64,000 nucleotides of DNA, from the NCBI RefSeq assembly GCF_000382045.1, contig NZ_KB907454.1:124001-188000 (forward strand). Direction: 5' to 3'. The translations under genes were made by a program, and so were the position numbers. The notes under the pieces are model-generated. The model was given only the letters and a program-made list of their open reading frames with translations. It was not told the DNA's origin and made no database searches. This DNA comes from Variovorax atrisoli 110B. GTDB lineage: Bacteria; Pseudomonadota; Gammaproteobacteria; Burkholderiales; Burkholderiaceae_C. Within the stretch, counting starts at the first letter, position 1, and every line of letters starts with the position of its first letter. Positions 7,691 through 16,575 of the stretch are shown piece after piece.

Positions 7691-9427
7691 TCACCACGCA
7701 TACCCCGCCTGCACCCGGGCCGCTACCCGGCTGCCGCTTCCGCTGCTGGTCGCGGTCGAGAGTCCCACCCCAAGGTTCAGGTTGTCGTTGACCTGGTAGC
7801 CGAAGGCGACGCCCAGCCCCGATGCGCCAGCGTAGTTGCCGACGGCGGCGCCCATCCATTTCTTTCCAGCAGCCAGCGTCGGCATCGATGGCATGGCCAG
7901 CGCCGCTGCGACGCCCTGCGCGGCGAAGGCGTTTGCCTGGCTGGTCGCGTTGGCCACGGCCTGCTGCAGTTGGCCGAGGTTGACGGCGTCGGTGGCCAGC
8001 AGGGCTGGCGCGACATTCGTGATGCCGCGCAACTGGTTGGTAGCGGCGTTGCCGACCGACACGGTGTTGTCTCGATCGGCCACCGAGCCCTGGCCCAGCG
8101 CCACCGCATTGTTGCCGCTGGCCAGCGTGTTGGCGCCCAGCGCGACGGCGTTGTTGCCGGCGGCCACGGCGTTGTTGCCCACCGCGGTGGTGGGATCGGC
8201 CAGCGCCTTCGCGCCCGCGCCGATGGCCACGGAGCCCGCGTGGTTGGCCTGCGCGCCGTTGCCGACGGCCACGGTGTTCTCTCCGGTGGCCTGCGCGTTG
8301 GTACCCATCGAGGTGCTGCCCGCGCCGCTGGCGCCCGCGCCCGGGCCGCAGGCCACCGAGCCGCTTGCGCTCACCGCGCACACGCCGCTGGACAGGGCCT
8401 GGTTCATCAGCGACTGCAGCGCGCTGAACTGCTGCACGGTGAAGTTGTTGGCAGTGGTGATGGCCGTCTGCTGCGCCTGCTGCACCTGGCCGACGTTGGC
8501 CGCATCGGTGCTTGCCTGGCCGGTGCCCACATTGTTGATGACCGTCCCAGCACCATTGTTGGCGTTGAGCTGCAGCGTGGCGCCGCCGGCGCCGTACTGC
8601 GCCGAGTTCTGCGCGAGGCCTAAGGCCGCATTGGAGGTCTGTTGCACCGTATAGAGCTGGCTGCCGTTGACGGCATCGGTGCTCGTGGCGTTCACAGCGC
8701 CCGCGCTCACGTTGACGAGGGTGCGCGTCTGGCCTGCCGAGCCGAAGGAAACCGTGTTCGCCGCGGTGGCGACCGAGTTGGCGCCGATGGCGATGCTGTT
8801 GGTCGCGCCGACCGCGACCTGGCTGCCTGAGCCGATGGCCACGCCGCCGGTGGCCAGCGCAGACGCGCCGGCGAAGCCGTTGTAGGCGCCGCCGATTGCG
8901 GTGCTGCCGTTGCCCGAGGCCACCGCACCCTGGGTGGTGCCCGAGGCACTGCCGATGGCGATCGCCGAGGTGCCCGATGCCTGCGCGCCGCTGCCGCCGG
9001 CGTGGCCGGGGAAACCGCAGCAGCCTTCTGCGCCCTGGCCTCCCGCGCCGACCGCGATGGCACCGCTGGCCGAAGCCTGCGCACCGCTGCCGCCGGCGCC
9101 GCCTGTGCCACCCGCAAAGCCCTGGCCGGCGGTGCCGCCACCGCCGATGGCCGTCGCGCCGTTCGCACTCGCACTGGCGCCGGCACCGCCCGTGCCCCCG
9201 GTTCCACCAGCGGTTCCGTTGCTGCCGTCGCCGCCCGCGCCGATCGCCGTGGTGCCGTCTCCCTGAACCGTGGGGCCGGCACCGCCGCCGGAGCTCGACC
9301 AGCCTGGCAGGTTGGGCCCCGGGTTGCCCGGGTCGCCGGCCACATAGCCCGCTGCGTGGGCGCTTCCGACAGCGAGCAATGCGGCGGCCTGCAGGCATCT
9401 GAGTACGGGGCGGAGTCGAGCGGTCAT
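7691..9427 (-). CDS. YadA-like trimeric autotransporter adhesin
   Basis: A 578-residue surface adhesin. It has a signal peptide ending SAHA, a Gly/Ala-rich head with many YadA head repeats (TAIGGGG, SVAIGAGAKA, NAVALGANTLASGNNAVALG), stalk/neck segments (ATSTDAVNGSQLYTVQQ, NVAPALLATDAVNLGQLQQA), and a C-terminal YadA anchor of about 70 residues (KKWMGAAVGNYAGASGLGVA onward) ending in an aromatic W as expected for an outer-membrane barrel. The start at 9427 is supported by a strong Shine-Dalgarno (aaggagga) 4 nt upstream. Predicted to trimerise in the outer membrane and mediate adhesion or autoagglutination. It follows the GlxA-type regulator on the same strand after 213 nt. Confidence 0.93.
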   Translation of the reverse strand: MTARLRPVLRCLQAAALLAVGSAHAAGYVAGDPGNPGPNLPGWSSSGGGAGPTVQGDGTTAIGAGGDGSNGTAGGTGGTGGAGASASANGATAIGGGGTAGQGFAGGTGGAGGSGAQASASGAIAVGAGGQGAEGCCGFPGHAGGSGAQASGTSAIAIGSASGTTQGAVASGNGSTAIGGAYNGFAGASALATGGVAIGSGSQVAVGATNSIAIGANSVATAANTVSFGSAGQTRTLVNVSAGAVNATSTDAVNGSQLYTVQQTSNAALGLAQNSAQYGAGGATLQLNANNGAGTVINNVGTGQASTDAANVGQVQQAQQTAITTANNFTVQQFSALQSLMNQALSSGVCAVSASGSVACGPGAGASGAGSTSMGTNAQATGENTVAVGNGAQANHAGSVAIGAGAKALADPTTAVGNNAVAAGNNAVALGANTLASGNNAVALGQGSVADRDNTVSVGNAATNQLRGITNVAPALLATDAVNLGQLQQAVANATSQANAFAAQGVAAALAMPSMPTLAAGKKWMGAAVGNYAGASGLGVAFGYQVNDNLNLGVGLSTATSSGSGSRVAARVQAGYAW

Positions 9428-9640
9428 GGTTCCTCCTTCGCTGAAACGGCAGACAAGACAAAAACAGCGCAAGTGTGTGTTTTTGTTTCCAGAGTCGCCA
9501 TACCCGAGAACTGGTAGATCAGGCCTTTTTGGGAGAGCCGTGCCGGGCATGCTGATCCACAAGGTCGGCCACGACCTGAGGCTCACCGATGTCCGAGGCG
9601 ATTGCTCGCTGCTATCGCGGCGCGGCAGCGATTTGGTGGC

Positions 9641-10660
9641 TCAGCGGCTGGCACCGCCTTCGTCGCGATACCCCTGCGGCGTCACCCCATGCTGCCGCGC
9701 GAACGCGCGCTGCAACGCATCCACCGAGCGAAAGCCGCTGCGGCTGGCGATCTTCTCCTGCGTCCATTGCGTCTGCCGCAGCAACTGCGCGGCGGCGGCA
9801 ACGCGCGTCTGCTCCACGAAGCGCGCGGGGGTGCGGCCGGTCTGGGCCGCGAAGGCGCGCGCGAAATTGCGCGGACTCATCTGCACGCGGTCGGCCATCG
9901 CCTCGACCGACAGGTCTTCCTGCGGATGCGTGCCTATCCACGCGACCAGCTCGCGCAGGCGGTGGCTGGCCGTGGCCTGCGCCTCGAGCGCCTGGCTCAG
10001 CTGGGGCTGCTCGCCGCCGCGCAGCATGGGCAGCGCCAGGGTGCGGGCGATGTCCATCGACACGGCGCGGCCCAGGTCGTCCTCCACCAGGGCCAGCGCG
10101 AGCTCGATGCCGGTGGTGACGCCGGCCGAGGTCCACATCGGGCCGTCGTGCACGTAGATGCGCTCGCGCTGCACGCGCACCTGCGGGCGCAGCGCCTGCA
10201 GCATGTCGCAGGCGCTCCAGTGGGTGGTGGCCTCGCGGCCGTCGAGCAGACCGGCTGCCGCGAGCGCGAAGGCGCCGGTGCAAACGCTTGCCACGCGGCG
10301 CACACGCGGCGCGGCTTCGGCGATCCAATCGCTCACCCTGTGCTCGAAGATGGCCGAGCGCACCGAGGGCTCATCGCCGCCGGCCACGATCAGCGTGTCG
10401 ATCTCGTGCGGCAGATCGCGCAGCGCCAGCGTGCCCGCGAAGCTCAGGCCGCCATTGGTGAGCACGCTGCCGCCGGCCGGCGAGGCGATGTGCAGCCGGT
10501 AGGTGCCGGGGCGCATCTGCTCGGCCTTGCTGAAGACGCTGGCGGGGCCCGCGATGTCGATGGCCTCGACGCCATCGAACGCGACCAGCACCACGGCACC
10601 GGCGGCGCCCGTGCTGGCAGAAACCGCGGCTTCTTCGTCCTTGTGGGGCGGTGTGGGCAT
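9641..10660 (-). CDS. GlxA-family AraC-type regulator with DJ-1/PfpI sensor domain
   Basis: A transcription factor of about 339 residues. The N-terminal half is a DJ-1/PfpI domain (VVLVAFDGVEAIDIAGPASV, then VASVCTGAFALAAAGLLDGR with the nucleophile-elbow Cys in VCTGAF). The C-terminal 100 residues form the AraC double helix-turn-helix (VEAMADRVQMSPRNFARAF ... SRSGFRSVDALQRAFARQHG). I prefer the ATG at 10660; an upstream in-frame ATG at 10690 lies only 12 nt from the divergent lipoprotein start and lacks a ribosome site. It probably controls the divergent DJ-1 lipoprotein. The ligand is unknown. Confidence 0.88.
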   Translation of the reverse strand: MPTPPHKDEEAAVSASTGAAGAVVLVAFDGVEAIDIAGPASVFSKAEQMRPGTYRLHIASPAGGSVLTNGGLSFAGTLALRDLPHEIDTLIVAGGDEPSVRSAIFEHRVSDWIAEAAPRVRRVASVCTGAFALAAAGLLDGREATTHWSACDMLQALRPQVRVQRERIYVHDGPMWTSAGVTTGIELALALVEDDLGRAVSMDIARTLALPMLRGGEQPQLSQALEAQATASHRLRELVAWIGTHPQEDLSVEAMADRVQMSPRNFARAFAAQTGRTPARFVEQTRVAAAAQLLRQTQWTQEKIASRSGFRSVDALQRAFARQHGVTPQGYRDEGGASR

Positions 10661-10702
10661 TCGTAGTCTCGGGGCCTTGCCTGCAGTCATGGAGAAAGGT
10701 CG

Positions 10703-11863
10703 ATGTTCACTGGGTCATTTTCACGCGCGCTCGCTGCCGCCTGGCTGGCGATGCTGGTTCTGGCGGGCTGTTCCGCCGGTGCACCGCTGCCGCCGCCCCT
10801 TGACGATGCAGCGGCGCTGCAGCGCGATCACCAGGCGTTCGTCGATGCGATGAAGCCCCGTGGCGCAGGCGGCGCCCGGCCGGTCGTCGCCGTGCTCGCC
10901 TCCAACGAAGGCACCGAGATGACCGACCTGATGCTGCCGTACGCGGTGCTGCAGCGCGCGGACGTGGCCGATGTGCGCATCGTCGCGCCGCGTGCCGGGC
11001 AGGTCGACCTGTTCCCGGCGCTGCAGGTGGATGGCGCGCAGGACTTCGCCAGCTTCGACCGCGCACACCCTGCGGGTGCCGACTACGTGATCGTCCCCGC
11101 GATGATGTCGGACGATGCGCCCGAGATAACCGGCTGGCTCAGTCGTCAGGCCGGGCAGGGCGCCCGCGTGATCGGTGTGTGCTCCGGCGCTCGGGTGGTC
11201 GGACAGGCCGGCCTGCTCGACGGCCGTCGCTTCGCAGGCCACTGGTACGACCGCGGCACGCTGTTGAAGCGCCACCCGGGCTCCACGCACGTCCCGCACC
11301 GCCGCTACGTGGTGGACCGGGGTGTGGCCACCACCACCGGCATCACCGCGTCGGTGCCCGCCATGCTGGCGCTGGTGGAGGCCATCGGCGGACGCGAGAA
11401 GGCGTCCGCGGTCGCGGCCGATCTGGGCGCGGTGTCCTGGAGCCCGGCGCACGACAGCACACCCTTCGCGCTCGACAACGGCAAGCGCATCGACTACCTG
11501 CTCGACAAGGCCGCCTTCTGGCGCGGTGAGCGCTGGGCGGTCGAGGTGCGAGACGGCATGGACGACGTCTCGCTCGCACTCGCCACCGATGCCTGGGAGC
11601 GTACCGGGCGCGTCCGCGTCGAAGCGGTCTCGCCCTCGGGGCCGGTCACGCTGCGCAGCGGGCTCGTGCTGACGGCACGTCCTGCGGGTGCAGGCGACGT
11701 AGGTTCGCCGCGCCTGCCGCTGTCGGCCACGCTCAAGCCGGTGCCGCAACTTGATCGCACCCTGTGCGAGATCGCCGGCCGGCACGGCGCCGCGCGCCGC
11801 GACTGGGTGATGCTCGAGATGGAATACCCCGCGCAGCAGCGCGCCGCCGCCTGCGCGGGCTGA
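10703..11863 (+). CDS. DJ-1/PfpI-domain lipoprotein
   Basis: A 386-residue protein with a lipobox (AMLVLAGCS) and a DJ-1/PfpI domain at about residues 60-230 (VVAVLASNEGTEMTDLMLPY, GVCSGARVVGQAGLLDGRRF). The elbow Cys in VCSGAR and the later GITASVPAMLALVEAIGG match the layout of GlxA-type sensor domains, but the HTH is replaced by a C-terminal region of about 130 residues that I cannot assign. A good ribosome site (gagaaagg) precedes the ATG. It diverges from a regulator carrying the same kind of domain, suggesting a regulator and paralogous target pair. Predicted location is the periplasmic face of a membrane; whether it is an amidase, chaperone-like or ligand-binding protein is open. Confidence 0.8.
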   Translation: MFTGSFSRALAAAWLAMLVLAGCSAGAPLPPPLDDAAALQRDHQAFVDAMKPRGAGGARPVVAVLASNEGTEMTDLMLPYAVLQRADVADVRIVAPRAGQVDLFPALQVDGAQDFASFDRAHPAGADYVIVPAMMSDDAPEITGWLSRQAGQGARVIGVCSGARVVGQAGLLDGRRFAGHWYDRGTLLKRHPGSTHVPHRRYVVDRGVATTTGITASVPAMLALVEAIGGREKASAVAADLGAVSWSPAHDSTPFALDNGKRIDYLLDKAAFWRGERWAVEVRDGMDDVSLALATDAWERTGRVRVEAVSPSGPVTLRSGLVLTARPAGAGDVGSPRLPLSATLKPVPQLDRTLCEIAGRHGAARRDWVMLEMEYPAQQRAAACAG

Positions 11864-11955
11864 GGCGGCGTCGGCGCGTCATACTCTCGGCCGGATCGCC
11901 CTTTCCCCCTCAAGCGGGAGGCGAAGCCGCAAACGACAAGCCGGGAGCTGAAGAA

Positions 11956-13590
11956 ATGATGACCGCATGCTGGCGTGCACCCGTTGCCGCATTGGCGCTG
12001 GTGCTCTCGATGCTGATGAGCGCATGCTCCACGCTGCCTCCGCCGGTGTCCGACCGGCCCGTCACGGCCATTGCGGATTTCTCGAACACGCCGCTCGATG
12101 CGATCACGCGCCGGGTCCTGCCTGAGGATCGTTCCGACGATCGCTCGGGCTTCCAGCTCCTGCCCTACGGCCCCACATCCTTCGCTACCCGCATCGAGCT
12201 CGTGAAGCTCGCCACGCGCAGCCTCGACGTGCAGTACTACCTGCTCGCCGCCGACAACACCGGCCGCGCCCTGATGCGCGAGCTGCGCGACGCCGCGCAG
12301 CGCGGCGTGCGTGTGCGGCTGCTGGTCGACGACCTCTACACCACCGGCGAGGACGACCTGCTCCTCGCACTCGCCAGCTACCCGAACGTGCAGGTGCGCT
12401 TGTTCAACCCCTTTCCCGGCGGACGCGGCAGCGATGTGACGCGCTTCATCAGCTCGGGGCTGGAGTTCGGCCGCGTCAACCGGCGCATGCACAACAAGCT
12501 CTTCGTGGCCGACAACGTGGCGGCGGTGGCGGGTGGCCGCAACATGGCCGACGAATACGTGATGAACGCCGCCGGCAGCAATTTCATCGACATGGACGTG
12601 TTCGCGGCCGGCCCCGTGGTGCGGCAGCTGTCCGACGAGTTCGACCACTACTGGAACAGCACGGTCGTCTACCCGGTGGGGCGCATCGCCCGCAGCGCGC
12701 TCACGCCCGAGCAGCTGCGGCAGAACTTCGAAAGGCTCACGGCCGCCGCCAGGCCGCCGCAGGCGCCGCGCATTCCGCTCGACGGCAGGATCGCCAACCC
12801 CGTCGAAGGCGAGCCCTCCCTGCTGCCGCAGGAGATGGTGCCGATGCTCAATCTGCCCTTCGAGCTGGCCGAGGCCCGGCTCAGCCCGCTGCTGTGGGCC
12901 CGTGCGCGGGTGCTGTTCGATCCGCTCAGCAAGACCGAGGGCCTGAACGAACGCGAGAACTCCATCAAGGGCACGGTGACCGAGGGCGTGATCCGGTGGT
13001 TCCGCACCTCGCGATCGAGCATCAAGATGGTGTCGCCGTACTTCGTGCCCTCCGACGCGGCCGTGGCCAGCCTCGCCGAGGCGCAGGCCGCGGGCATCAA
13101 GGTCGAACTGGTCACCAACTCGCTGGCCTCCACCGACGAGCCCTGGGTGTACGTGGGCTACTGGCCGCACATCCACGAGCTGCTGAAGTCGGGCGTGGCC
13201 ATCTACGAGCTGAGCCCCACGCTGAGCGTGAAGCGGGGCAAGCTCGGCATCTTCGGCCATCGCACCGGCGCCCTGCACATGAAGAACGGCATCGTCGACC
13301 ACAAGGAGGTGTTCCTGGGCTCGATGAACCTCGACCCGCGCTCGGCCCGCCTCAACACCGAGCTGGGCCTCATCATCGAGAGCCCGCAGATGGCCAGGCA
13401 GCTCGACAGCTTCGCCGATGCCGGCAGCGCCTACCGACTGCGGCTGGACGCGAGCGGCCGCGACATCGAATGGGTGGAGGACAACGAGGACGGCACGCAG
13501 ACGGCCTACGACGTGCCGCCGGAAACCACCGCGTGGCAGCGGTTGAAGCTGCGGCTGATCGCGCCGTTCATTCCGGTGAGCGAGCTGTAG
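11956..13590 (+). CDS. Phospholipase D-family lipoprotein (cardiolipin synthase C-like)
   Basis: A 544-residue protein with a lipoprotein signal (SMLMSACST) and two PLD catalytic HxKx4D motifs: HNKLFVAD in NRRMHNKLFVADNVAAVAGG and HMKNGIVD in LHMKNGIVDHKEVFLGSMN. Length and layout match ClsC/YmdC-type phosphatidyltransferases, which make cardiolipin from phosphatidylglycerol and phosphatidylethanolamine at the membrane. The first ATG of an ATG-ATG pair is used. It runs convergently towards the PilB/GspE-like ATPase gene with 15 nt between stops. Exact substrate is inferred from family resemblance, so no symbol is given. Confidence 0.87.
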   Translation: MMTACWRAPVAALALVLSMLMSACSTLPPPVSDRPVTAIADFSNTPLDAITRRVLPEDRSDDRSGFQLLPYGPTSFATRIELVKLATRSLDVQYYLLAADNTGRALMRELRDAAQRGVRVRLLVDDLYTTGEDDLLLALASYPNVQVRLFNPFPGGRGSDVTRFISSGLEFGRVNRRMHNKLFVADNVAAVAGGRNMADEYVMNAAGSNFIDMDVFAAGPVVRQLSDEFDHYWNSTVVYPVGRIARSALTPEQLRQNFERLTAAARPPQAPRIPLDGRIANPVEGEPSLLPQEMVPMLNLPFELAEARLSPLLWARARVLFDPLSKTEGLNERENSIKGTVTEGVIRWFRTSRSSIKMVSPYFVPSDAAVASLAEAQAAGIKVELVTNSLASTDEPWVYVGYWPHIHELLKSGVAIYELSPTLSVKRGKLGIFGHRTGALHMKNGIVDHKEVFLGSMNLDPRSARLNTELGLIIESPQMARQLDSFADAGSAYRLRLDASGRDIEWVEDNEDGTQTAYDVPPETTAWQRLKLRLIAPFIPVSEL

Positions 13591-13605
13591 CCCGCTCGAG
13601 GCCGC

Positions 13606-15513
13606 TCACACGTTGCTGGTCGCGCGCACTTCCTCGATGCTGGTCTGCCCGGCCAGCACCTTCTCGATGCCGTCCTGGCGCAGCGTGCGCATGCCCTCAC
13701 CCAGCGCGGCCTGCTGCAGCTCCTCGGCGCGCGCGCCGGTCTGCACCAGGCGGCGCAGGGTCCTCGACATGGTCATCAGTTCGTGGATGCCCACGCGGCC
13801 CTTGAAGCCGGTGTCGCCGCAGTGCTTGCAGCCCTTGCTGGTGTAGGTGTGCAGCCGGCCGTCGCGGCCGTGGCGCTGTACCCAGCCAGCCAGCACCGCC
13901 TGGCGCTGCGCCGCGTCGCGCTGCTGCTCGGGTCCGAAGGCGTGCATGTAGTCATCGAGCAGTTCGCCGATGGCCTCGGGGCTCGCGGGCGTGCCGGTGG
14001 TGCACTGCGTGCACAGCCGCCGCACCAGCCGCTGTGCAAGCACGGCCAGCAGCGAGTCGGCGAAGTTGAACGGGTCCATGCCCATGTCCAGCAGGCGGGT
14101 GACGGTCTCGGGGGCGCTGTTGGTGTGCAGGGTCGAGAGCACCAGGTGGCCGGTCAGCGAGGCCTCGATGGCGGTCCTGGCGGTTTCCTCGTCGCGGATC
14201 TCGCCCACCATGATCACGTCGGGGTCGGCGCGCACGAAGGCGCGCAGCGCCTTCGCGAAGGTCCAGTCGATGCGCGGATTGATCTGCACCTGCCGAAGCC
14301 CCGACTGGGTGATCTCCACCGGGTCTTCCGCCGTCCAGATCTTGCGCTCGGGCGTGTTGATGTGCATGAGCGCCGAGTGCAGCGTGGTGGTCTTGCCAGA
14401 GCCCGTCGGGCCCACGCACAGCACCATGCCGTAGGGGCGCTCGACCGCCTTCGTCAGCTGCGCGAGGTTGTCGGGCGACAGGCCCAGCCGGTCCATCGGA
14501 ATGGGCTTGGCCGATGCCAGGATGCGCATCACCACGTCCTCGAGGCCGTTGTTGGTGGGAATGGTCGCCACGCGCAGTTCGATGCGGTGCTGCGGCGAGT
14601 ACTTGGCGAAGTTGATCTTGCCGTCCTGCGGGTTGCGCTTCTCGCTGATGTCGAGGTCGCACATGATCTTGACGCGCGCGACGATCGCGTTGCGGTAGCT
14701 CGGCGGCAGCTCCAGGTAGGTGTGCAGCAGGCCGTCGCGCCGGAAGCGGATTCGCGTCTTCTCCTGGCCGGGGTAGCTCTCGATGTGGATGTCGGAGACG
14801 CCCTCGCGGTGCGCCTCGATGATCATGCTGTTGATCATGCGCACCAGCGAGTTGTCGGACTGCTCGATGGGCGCCTCGCTCGCCGTCTGCGGGGCGGCGA
14901 CTTCCTTCTCCAGCGTCTGCAGCAGCTCGCTCGTGCCGGCCACGTCGAAGTCCAGCGGCTGGCTCGGATCGAAATGGGCCGCGAAGGGGTTGGACGACCC
15001 GCCCGTGTGCTCGCCGATCTTCTCGTACACCGCGTTCAGCACGCCGTCGAGGTCCAGGCACTGGCCGACCACCGGCGTGACCTTCATCTGCGCGATGAAC
15101 TCGACCTCGTCGAGCGCCGAATGCCGGCTGGTCGGATCGTCGATGGCGACGATCAGCCGCCCCTCGTGCAGCATCAGCGGCATGACCTGCAGCCTCCGCG
15201 CCACCGCATGCGGCAGCTTGCGCAGCGCCTCGGCTGCCGGCGGAAACAGATGCAGGTTGACCAGCGGGTAGCCCATCTTGCGCACCAGCGCCGCCTGCAG
15301 CTGGCCCCGGCTCACCACGCCCATGCGCACGAGCGTTTCGCCCAGCGGCACCATCGGATCGAGTTTCTGGCGCTCGAGCCCGGCGCGCAGTTGCGCCTGC
15401 GTGATCATGTCCAGCGAGATCAGCGCCTCGCCGATGCGTGCGATGGGCGTGCGGCTCTGGGCGTCGAGCGCGCTAAGCAATTGCTCCGGCATGACGACTT
15501 CGTTGATGGACAT
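13606..15513 (-). CDS. Orphan PilB/GspE-type secretion ATPase
   Basis: A 635-residue traffic ATPase of the type II secretion/type IV pilus family. It has an N-terminal MshEN-like domain (about 20-170), Walker A GPTGSGKTTTLHSAL, Asp box DPVEITQSGLRQVQINP, Walker B RADPDVIMVGEIRDEETA, His box LTGHLVLSTLHTNSAPE, and a C-terminal tetracysteine zinc site (CTQC and CKHC, separated by a Gln/Arg-rich insert of about 60 residues). The start at 15513 has an aggag ribosome site. No pilin, platform protein, secretin or prepilin peptidase gene lies in the window, so its partner machine is encoded elsewhere. The insert between the Cys pairs is worth noting. Confidence 0.92.
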   Translation of the reverse strand: MSINEVVMPEQLLSALDAQSRTPIARIGEALISLDMITQAQLRAGLERQKLDPMVPLGETLVRMGVVSRGQLQAALVRKMGYPLVNLHLFPPAAEALRKLPHAVARRLQVMPLMLHEGRLIVAIDDPTSRHSALDEVEFIAQMKVTPVVGQCLDLDGVLNAVYEKIGEHTGGSSNPFAAHFDPSQPLDFDVAGTSELLQTLEKEVAAPQTASEAPIEQSDNSLVRMINSMIIEAHREGVSDIHIESYPGQEKTRIRFRRDGLLHTYLELPPSYRNAIVARVKIMCDLDISEKRNPQDGKINFAKYSPQHRIELRVATIPTNNGLEDVVMRILASAKPIPMDRLGLSPDNLAQLTKAVERPYGMVLCVGPTGSGKTTTLHSALMHINTPERKIWTAEDPVEITQSGLRQVQINPRIDWTFAKALRAFVRADPDVIMVGEIRDEETARTAIEASLTGHLVLSTLHTNSAPETVTRLLDMGMDPFNFADSLLAVLAQRLVRRLCTQCTTGTPASPEAIGELLDDYMHAFGPEQQRDAAQRQAVLAGWVQRHGRDGRLHTYTSKGCKHCGDTGFKGRVGIHELMTMSRTLRRLVQTGARAEELQQAALGEGMRTLRQDGIEKVLAGQTSIEEVRATSNV

Positions 15514-15711
15514 TGGGGAGGTTCTCCTGCTCGATTTCGTGCATGGATCGTAGAGCGTGATCGTGTCCATTGCCACAGGTTCGAGCTTGAGTACGCAAGT
15601 ACTCAGGTTAACAACGAGTTAACTCGCGACATCGACCGGCGGCACCGTCTGCATGCCGGATTTCCTGTCGTCCTACGCGCGCCGGCCGGCACCTCGCCAA
15701 ACATCAAAGGA

Positions 15712-16053
15712 ATGCATCGATACGTACTTGCCACCAGCGCAGTGCTGGGCATGCTCGGCTTCGCGGCGAGGGCAGAGCCCATCAAGCTGCCGGTAGACAA
15801 CGACGAGAAGGGCACCGTCTACGTCGCCCCGAACGTCAATCCCACGGAGACGTCGGCCACCGTCAACGGCGCCACGGTCGGCGTGCAGCGCCCCGACGGC
15901 AGCGGCACCTACATCGGCACCGACACCTCCACGCCCCGGCCCACCTACTCGCTCGGCGCCAGCACCGGCGGCAACGTGTCGTTCTCGGGCGGGGTGCAGA
16001 CGGACGGCAAGACCAACAACGGCGTGAAGGCCGGGGTGACGATCAAGTACTGA
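15712..16053 (+). CDS. Small secreted protein of unknown function
   Basis: A 113-residue protein with a clear Sec signal peptide (LATSAVLGMLGFAARA, cleavage before EPIKLP), leaving a mature chain of about 92 residues that is rich in Thr, Gly, Asn and Val and has no Cys. It reads like a small beta-rich periplasmic or secreted protein (TSATVNGATVGVQRPDGSGT, GGNVSFSGGVQTDGK). The ATG at 15712 is preceded by aaagga. It is divergent from the PilB/GspE-like gene. I do not recognise a family. Confidence 0.7.
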   Translation: MHRYVLATSAVLGMLGFAARAEPIKLPVDNDEKGTVYVAPNVNPTETSATVNGATVGVQRPDGSGTYIGTDTSTPRPTYSLGASTGGNVSFSGGVQTDGKTNNGVKAGVTIKY

Positions 16054-16060
16054 GCCCGGC

Positions 16061-16522
16061 TCAGACCAGCGTGCCGTACACGATGAAGCCGTCGTGCGTG
16101 GCGACCTTGTCGTAGAGCTTGCGGCCCGCCGTGTTGGTCACTTGCGTCTGCCAGTACACGCGGTGCACGCCCGCGAGCTTCGCGCGTTCGTACACGCCTT
16201 CGATCAACTGCCGGCCGACGCCCTTGCCGCGTTCCGAGGGCAGCGTGAACAGGTCCTGCAGGTAGCAGGTCGGCTCCAGGCGGGTGGTGCTGCGGTGAAA
16301 GAGGTAGTGGGTGAGGCCGACCAGCTGCCCGTCGCGCTCTGCCACCAGCGCATGCACGGGTTCGTAGGTATCGAAGAAGCGCTGCCAGGTGGCCTGCGTG
16401 ATCTCTTCGGCCAGGGCGGTCGGGCCCTCGCGGCCGTAGAAGGCGTTGTAGCCGTCCCAGAGCGGTTTCCATGCCGGGTAGTCGGCGGCCACGGGCGGGC
16501 GTATCAACAGGGAAGAGGTCAT
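16061..16522 (-). CDS. GNAT-family N-acetyltransferase
   Basis: A 153-residue single-domain GNAT protein. It begins TSSLLIRPPVAADYPAWKPL, has a central HALVAERDGQLVGLTHYLFH strand pair, and the acetyl-CoA pyrophosphate loop LPSERGKGVGRQLIEGV (Q/RxxGxG/A type), followed by VYWQTQVTNTAGRKLYDKV, which is typical of small polyamine- or amino-acid-type acetyltransferases. I chose the ATG at 16522 (12 codons shorter than the longest frame) because family members start near the IRPP strand. The acceptor substrate is not evident. Confidence 0.85.
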   Translation of the reverse strand: MTSSLLIRPPVAADYPAWKPLWDGYNAFYGREGPTALAEEITQATWQRFFDTYEPVHALVAERDGQLVGLTHYLFHRSTTRLEPTCYLQDLFTLPSERGKGVGRQLIEGVYERAKLAGVHRVYWQTQVTNTAGRKLYDKVATHDGFIVYGTLV

Positions 16523-16575
16523 GGCGTCGTATCGCGTTGAAACCCGCGATTGCATCACGACAGGTTCGACGCCGC

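Noticed and set aside
7836..8654. A 272-codon plus-strand frame antisense to the YadA-like adhesin, rich in Ala/Thr/Pro/Val
   Set aside because: It mirrors the adhesin's repeats; low-complexity coding on one strand produces an open antisense frame.
13783..15711. A 600-codon open stretch on the plus strand antisense to the PilB/GspE-like gene, running into the small secreted protein
   Set aside because: It is a mirror frame of a GC-rich gene; composition is Arg/His/Gly/Val-biased with no domain, and the real gene at its end has its own signal peptide and ribosome site at 15712.
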